Below are positions 61,504 to 64,000 of a DNA stretch of 64,000 nucleotides, in pieces. The translations under genes were made by a program, and so were the position numbers. Positions within the stretch are counted from its first letter, which is position 1. The number at the start of each line of letters is the position of its first letter. Under the pieces are notes generated by a model. That model was not told where the DNA came from. It saw nothing but the letters and a program-made list of their open reading frames with translations, and did not search any database. Source of the DNA: Thioalkalicoccus limnaeus (GTDB lineage Bacteria > Pseudomonadota > Gammaproteobacteria > Chromatiales > Chromatiaceae); NCBI RefSeq assembly GCF_041197575.1, contig NZ_JBDKXB010000007.1, forward strand, positions 93,354-157,353. The letters run 5' to 3'.

Positions 61504-61817
61504 CGATGATCATCCGCGTTACGGAATTTGAATTTGGCTTAACGGTGGCGGCTGGATAGCGAGGCGGCGCGGCAGGTAGGGAGTTCAATCTGACGGCTCT
61601 TCCGCACTTTTTGATCCCTCGGTCGCTTGAAGGGGCAATGTTACCTAAAGATCCCCGAGTTCTCGAGCTTGAGGGAGAATTTATCCTTGTAGATCCGGGC
61701 GAAAACTGCATGATCGGAACGTGGGTGAGGCTAGCCAGATTGAACTACCTACGCGGGAGGCATAGGCTGATGAATAGAGATCTTGAGGGCACAATCCACG
61801 ATTGAAGACCAAGTGCG
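61504..61817. other. Intergenic region, nothing recognised
   Basis: About 314 bp at the right edge of the low-GC block. A short plus-strand frame (61611-61805) and a minus-strand frame (61711-61481) are open but have no recognisable features or ribosome site. Confidence 0.5.
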
Positions 61818-63233
61818 TCACTGATCGCCTGAGCGCGCGCGGAGGGGCAGGTCAATCGCTACCGTTTCGATCTGGATCCGCCGCCATACAGCGCGACGTA
61901 GCAGAACGTTCCATATGAATAGTGTTGACGCGGTAGCCGCAGCCGCACCGATAACCCCGAACAGAGGGATCATCACGACACTGAGCAGCACGTTGGCAGC
62001 GGCCGCGACGGCGACGCCCCGCATCGTATCCCGCTCATGGCCTGTCATGTTGAGCAGGACCCCGACAGACCCCATGCCGGCATTGACTAGTTGGCCAATA
62101 GCTAGAATGGCCAATGGTGTGTAGGCGGCGGCGTATTCCGAACCAAAGGCGAGAACGAGGAGCATCTCACCGAAGAGCACGAAGATCAAGGTGACCGGGA
62201 CCGCCAGCGCCAAGATCGCGCGGGCGCTCTGGGTGACGAGTCGCTGCAGACGGACTCGGTCGCCTTGGGCGTAAAAACGGGCGAAATAGGGCATTGCCAC
62301 CATATTGACGGCCGTGAGACCGAAGGTGATGAGCATTGCGACGGAAACGGCAACCTTGTAGATCCCAACTTCCTCGTGGGTGGTAAATAGCCCAAGCAGC
62401 AGAACTCCGATCTGGGCATTGATGACCTGGAGACCAGCCGTCAGCGCCAATGGCCAAGCGGATACCGTCCAGTCGCGAGCGGCGTAGACCGAGATTGGGC
62501 GGTGAGCCAATTCCACCGGGCGCGAACGCCAGAGGAGCCAAGCCCCGAGACCAAAGGCCATTGCGGAGGCTAGCGCGTGCAGGCCCATCGCTGTCGACGC
62601 CGTCAGGGTCTGGGCAGGCAAGATCAGGATGACGATCAGGCAAAGCCCCAGTAATAACCCTGGGCGAAAGATATGTTCCGGCAATTGTCCGGCGACGACA
62701 TGACGGAGCCCGCGCAGAGCGGCACCTCGGAGGTTGCCGAGGGCGATCAGCGGGATGAGCAGCAGTCCGACCACCAGGGTCGCGCGGGTGAGATCATCGA
62801 GACGATCGCCGAAGAGCCAGAGGCCGGCAAAGGCGAGGCCCAGCACGGCCGTTGAGAACAACCAGACCACCAGCGTGCTCCAGCGCCACAGACCGCGCAT
62901 CAGCCCCCATTGCTCGGCGGCCTGGGCCTTGGCCGTCTCGCGCACGACGAGTTGCGGGAGGCCGAGCTGGGTGGGGATCGCCAAGAGCGAGACGATGGCG
63001 AACACGAAGGCATAGACGCCATAGCCTTCCGGCCCGAGCGTGCGGGCCAGGAGCATCACGAGCAGGAAGCCCAGCGCGGTGCTGCCGAGCTTGAGGGCTA
63101 CGCTGCCCAGGCCGCCGCGGATCAGGCGGCCACGCAGGCTCGAAGCTGGGCCGAGCAGGGCGGCGAGGCGCGTGGTGAGCGGATGGGCGCGCGAAGCCGG
63201 GCCGGTTGGGGTGGGCGATGAATCCGTCGTCAC
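61818..63233 (-). CDS. Repeat-unit flippase (Wzx/MATE-like)
   Basis: The 471-residue protein has about fourteen transmembrane segments and the family N-terminus GSVALKLGSTALGFLLVMLL followed by ARTLGPEGYGVYAFVFAIVS. It moves the lipid-linked repeat unit across the inner membrane. Base composition returns to high GC here, unlike the genes to its left. The first 35 residues are Pro/Ala-rich; an internal start is possible. Confidence 0.92.
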   Translation of the reverse strand: MTTDSSPTPTGPASRAHPLTTRLAALLGPASSLRGRLIRGGLGSVALKLGSTALGFLLVMLLARTLGPEGYGVYAFVFAIVSLLAIPTQLGLPQLVVRETAKAQAAEQWGLMRGLWRWSTLVVWLFSTAVLGLAFAGLWLFGDRLDDLTRATLVVGLLLIPLIALGNLRGAALRGLRHVVAGQLPEHIFRPGLLLGLCLIVILILPAQTLTASTAMGLHALASAMAFGLGAWLLWRSRPVELAHRPISVYAARDWTVSAWPLALTAGLQVINAQIGVLLLGLFTTHEEVGIYKVAVSVAMLITFGLTAVNMVAMPYFARFYAQGDRVRLQRLVTQSARAILALAVPVTLIFVLFGEMLLVLAFGSEYAAAYTPLAILAIGQLVNAGMGSVGVLLNMTGHERDTMRGVAVAAAANVLLSVVMIPLFGVIGAAAATASTLFIWNVLLRRAVWRRIQIETVAIDLPLRARSGDQ

Positions 63234-63282
63234 AGCGGCTCTGATCTGTTGCGGTGGTTGGGTGCTGGGGTCGGGGTCTTAG

Positions 63283-63313
63283 CCACGGATTGACGCGGAT
63301 AAACACGGATAGA
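63283..63313. repeat. AGCCACGGAT-type short repeat
   Basis: AGCCACGGATTGACGCGGAT then AAACACGGATAG lies between the flippase and the dehydrogenase genes. It shares AGCCACGGAT and ACACGGA with the arm at 8837. Confidence 0.55.
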
Positions 63314-63359
63314 AGACTGAGAGGCGTGGCGGTTCGCCTGGCATCCCTGGTGCCTATCC

Positions 63360-64000
63360 TCAAGCTTTGACGATGTGCTCGGCCGGTTCCTGGTAGCGGC
63401 CGCGCGTGTCGACGATGAGCCGGGCGTGGGCCTTGATCAGGTCGTAGTCGAAGCGGTCATGATCGGTCGCGAGCAGCACGCAGTCGGCGCCGGCCAGGGT
63501 CTCGGGCGTGAGCGGGACCGAGGCGAGGTCGAAGTCGTGCCGGCGCATCGGGATGAACCGCGGCACGTGGGGATCCGAGTAGCTGATGACGGCGCCCTTG
63601 TGCTGGAGCAGTTCCATGAGCTCGATGGCCGGGGACTCGCGCCGGTCGTCGACGTTCTTCTTGTAGGCGATGCCGAGCACGAGGATCTTGGCGCCCTTGA
63701 TCGCCTGGCCGCGCGCGTTCAGGGCGTCGGCGACCTTGGCGACGACCCATTGGGGCATGTTGGCGTTGACCTCGCCGGCGAGTTCGATGAAGCGGGTGCT
63801 GAGCCCATATTCGCGGGCCTTCCAGGTCAGGTAGAAGGGATCGATCGGGATGCAGTGTCCGCCGAGGCCGGGGCCGGGGTAGTAGGGCGTGAAGCCGAAC
63901 GGCTTGGTCGCGGCGGCGCGGATGACCTCGTGGATGTCGATGCCCATCTTGTCGCAGACGATCTTGAGCTCGTTGACCAGCACGATGTTGAGCTCGATGC
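63360..64000 (-). CDS. UDP-N-acetylhexosamine 6-dehydrogenase, C-terminal part
   Basis: The frame is open at the right edge (IELNIVLVNELKIV), so the gene begins outside. The visible part of about 213 residues has PGPGLGGHCIPIDPFYLTWK with the conserved Gly/His/Cys region after the catalytic Cys, ILVLGIAYKKNVDDRRESPA and YSDPHVPRF. It oxidises C6 of a UDP-HexNAc to the uronic acid with two NAD. With WecB in the locus, UDP-ManNAcA is a likely product (WecC-like), but UDP-GlcNAc dehydrogenases of the WbpA/TviB type look alike. Confidence 0.88.
   Translation of the reverse strand, partial: IELNIVLVNELKIVCDKMGIDIHEVIRAAATKPFGFTPYYPGPGLGGHCIPIDPFYLTWKAREYGLSTRFIELAGEVNANMPQWVVAKVADALNARGQAIKGAKILVLGIAYKKNVDDRRESPAIELMELLQHKGAVISYSDPHVPRFIPMRRHDFDLASVPLTPETLAGADCVLLATDHDRFDYDLIKAHARLIVDTRGRYQEPAEHIVKA

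Noticed and set aside
61611..61805. Small plus-strand frame between the propeller and flippase genes
   Set aside because: No ribosome site, no family resemblance, opposite to the operon strand; an overlapping frame on the other strand is equally open.

Overview
The window is GC-rich, close-packed gammaproteobacterial chromosome. The recA-recX-alaS-lysC-csrA-tRNA-Ser order is typical of Gammaproteobacteria. Gene content and repeat families resemble purple sulfur bacteria (Chromatiaceae), but no photosynthesis gene lies in the window, so the family assignment is an inference.

1-26.9 kb is conserved core. It opens with the 3' part of an acyl ligase-carrier-acyltransferase fusion and a five-tRNA cluster (Val, Pro, Arg, His, Lys). 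Next come a hydrolase overlapping pyk, the FetAB exporter and SelO. A tight cobQ-flavoprotein-Fe/S membrane protein operon follows; its last two genes are TcuA/TcuB homologues that in this setting look like a split CobZ of cobalamin synthesis. Then come a DUF502 membrane protein, a DegQ-type protease, TrmO, two small secreted proteins built from 11-residue curlin-like half-repeats, photolyase with a cupin, and pncC-thpR-recA-recX-alaS-lysC-csrA-tRNA-Ser.

26.9-34.5 kb, beginning at the 3' end of tRNA-Ser(GCT), is a gene graveyard. Toxin-antitoxin modules alternate with short pieces of the polysaccharide genes that lie intact further right (aminotransferase, WecB, methyltransferase, heparinase) and with hairpin repeats. 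Similar scars occur at 36.6-39.5 kb and 52-55.3 kb. Two nearly identical copies of a coiled-coil plus PD-(D/E)XK gene (DUF3782-like) sit in duplicated flanks.

34.5-64 kb is an exopolysaccharide/O-antigen locus on the minus strand: initiating sugar transferase, CapD-type 4,6-dehydratase, LegC-type aminotransferase, DUF218 protein, GNAT acetyltransferase, GT4 glycosyltransferase, heparinase-like protein, bi-domain dehydrogenase, WecB, a second frameshifted bi-domain dehydrogenase, methyltransferase, then a lower-GC block (about 55.3-61.5 kb) with two glycosyltransferases, a Wzy-like polymerase and two unusual beta-propeller-like proteins, and finally Wzx and a nucleotide-sugar dehydrogenase cut by the window end. 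The dehydratase, aminotransferase and acetyltransferase would make a UDP-4-acetamido sugar; WecB and the dehydrogenase would supply a ManNAc-derived uronic acid. Glycosyltransferases, Wzx and Wzy would assemble and polymerise the repeat unit.

Several loci carry signs of instability: a 13-C tract in the methyltransferase, a minisatellite at the frameshift in the second dehydrogenase, a nonsense codon in a PIN toxin, and a MITE-like insertion with target duplication.
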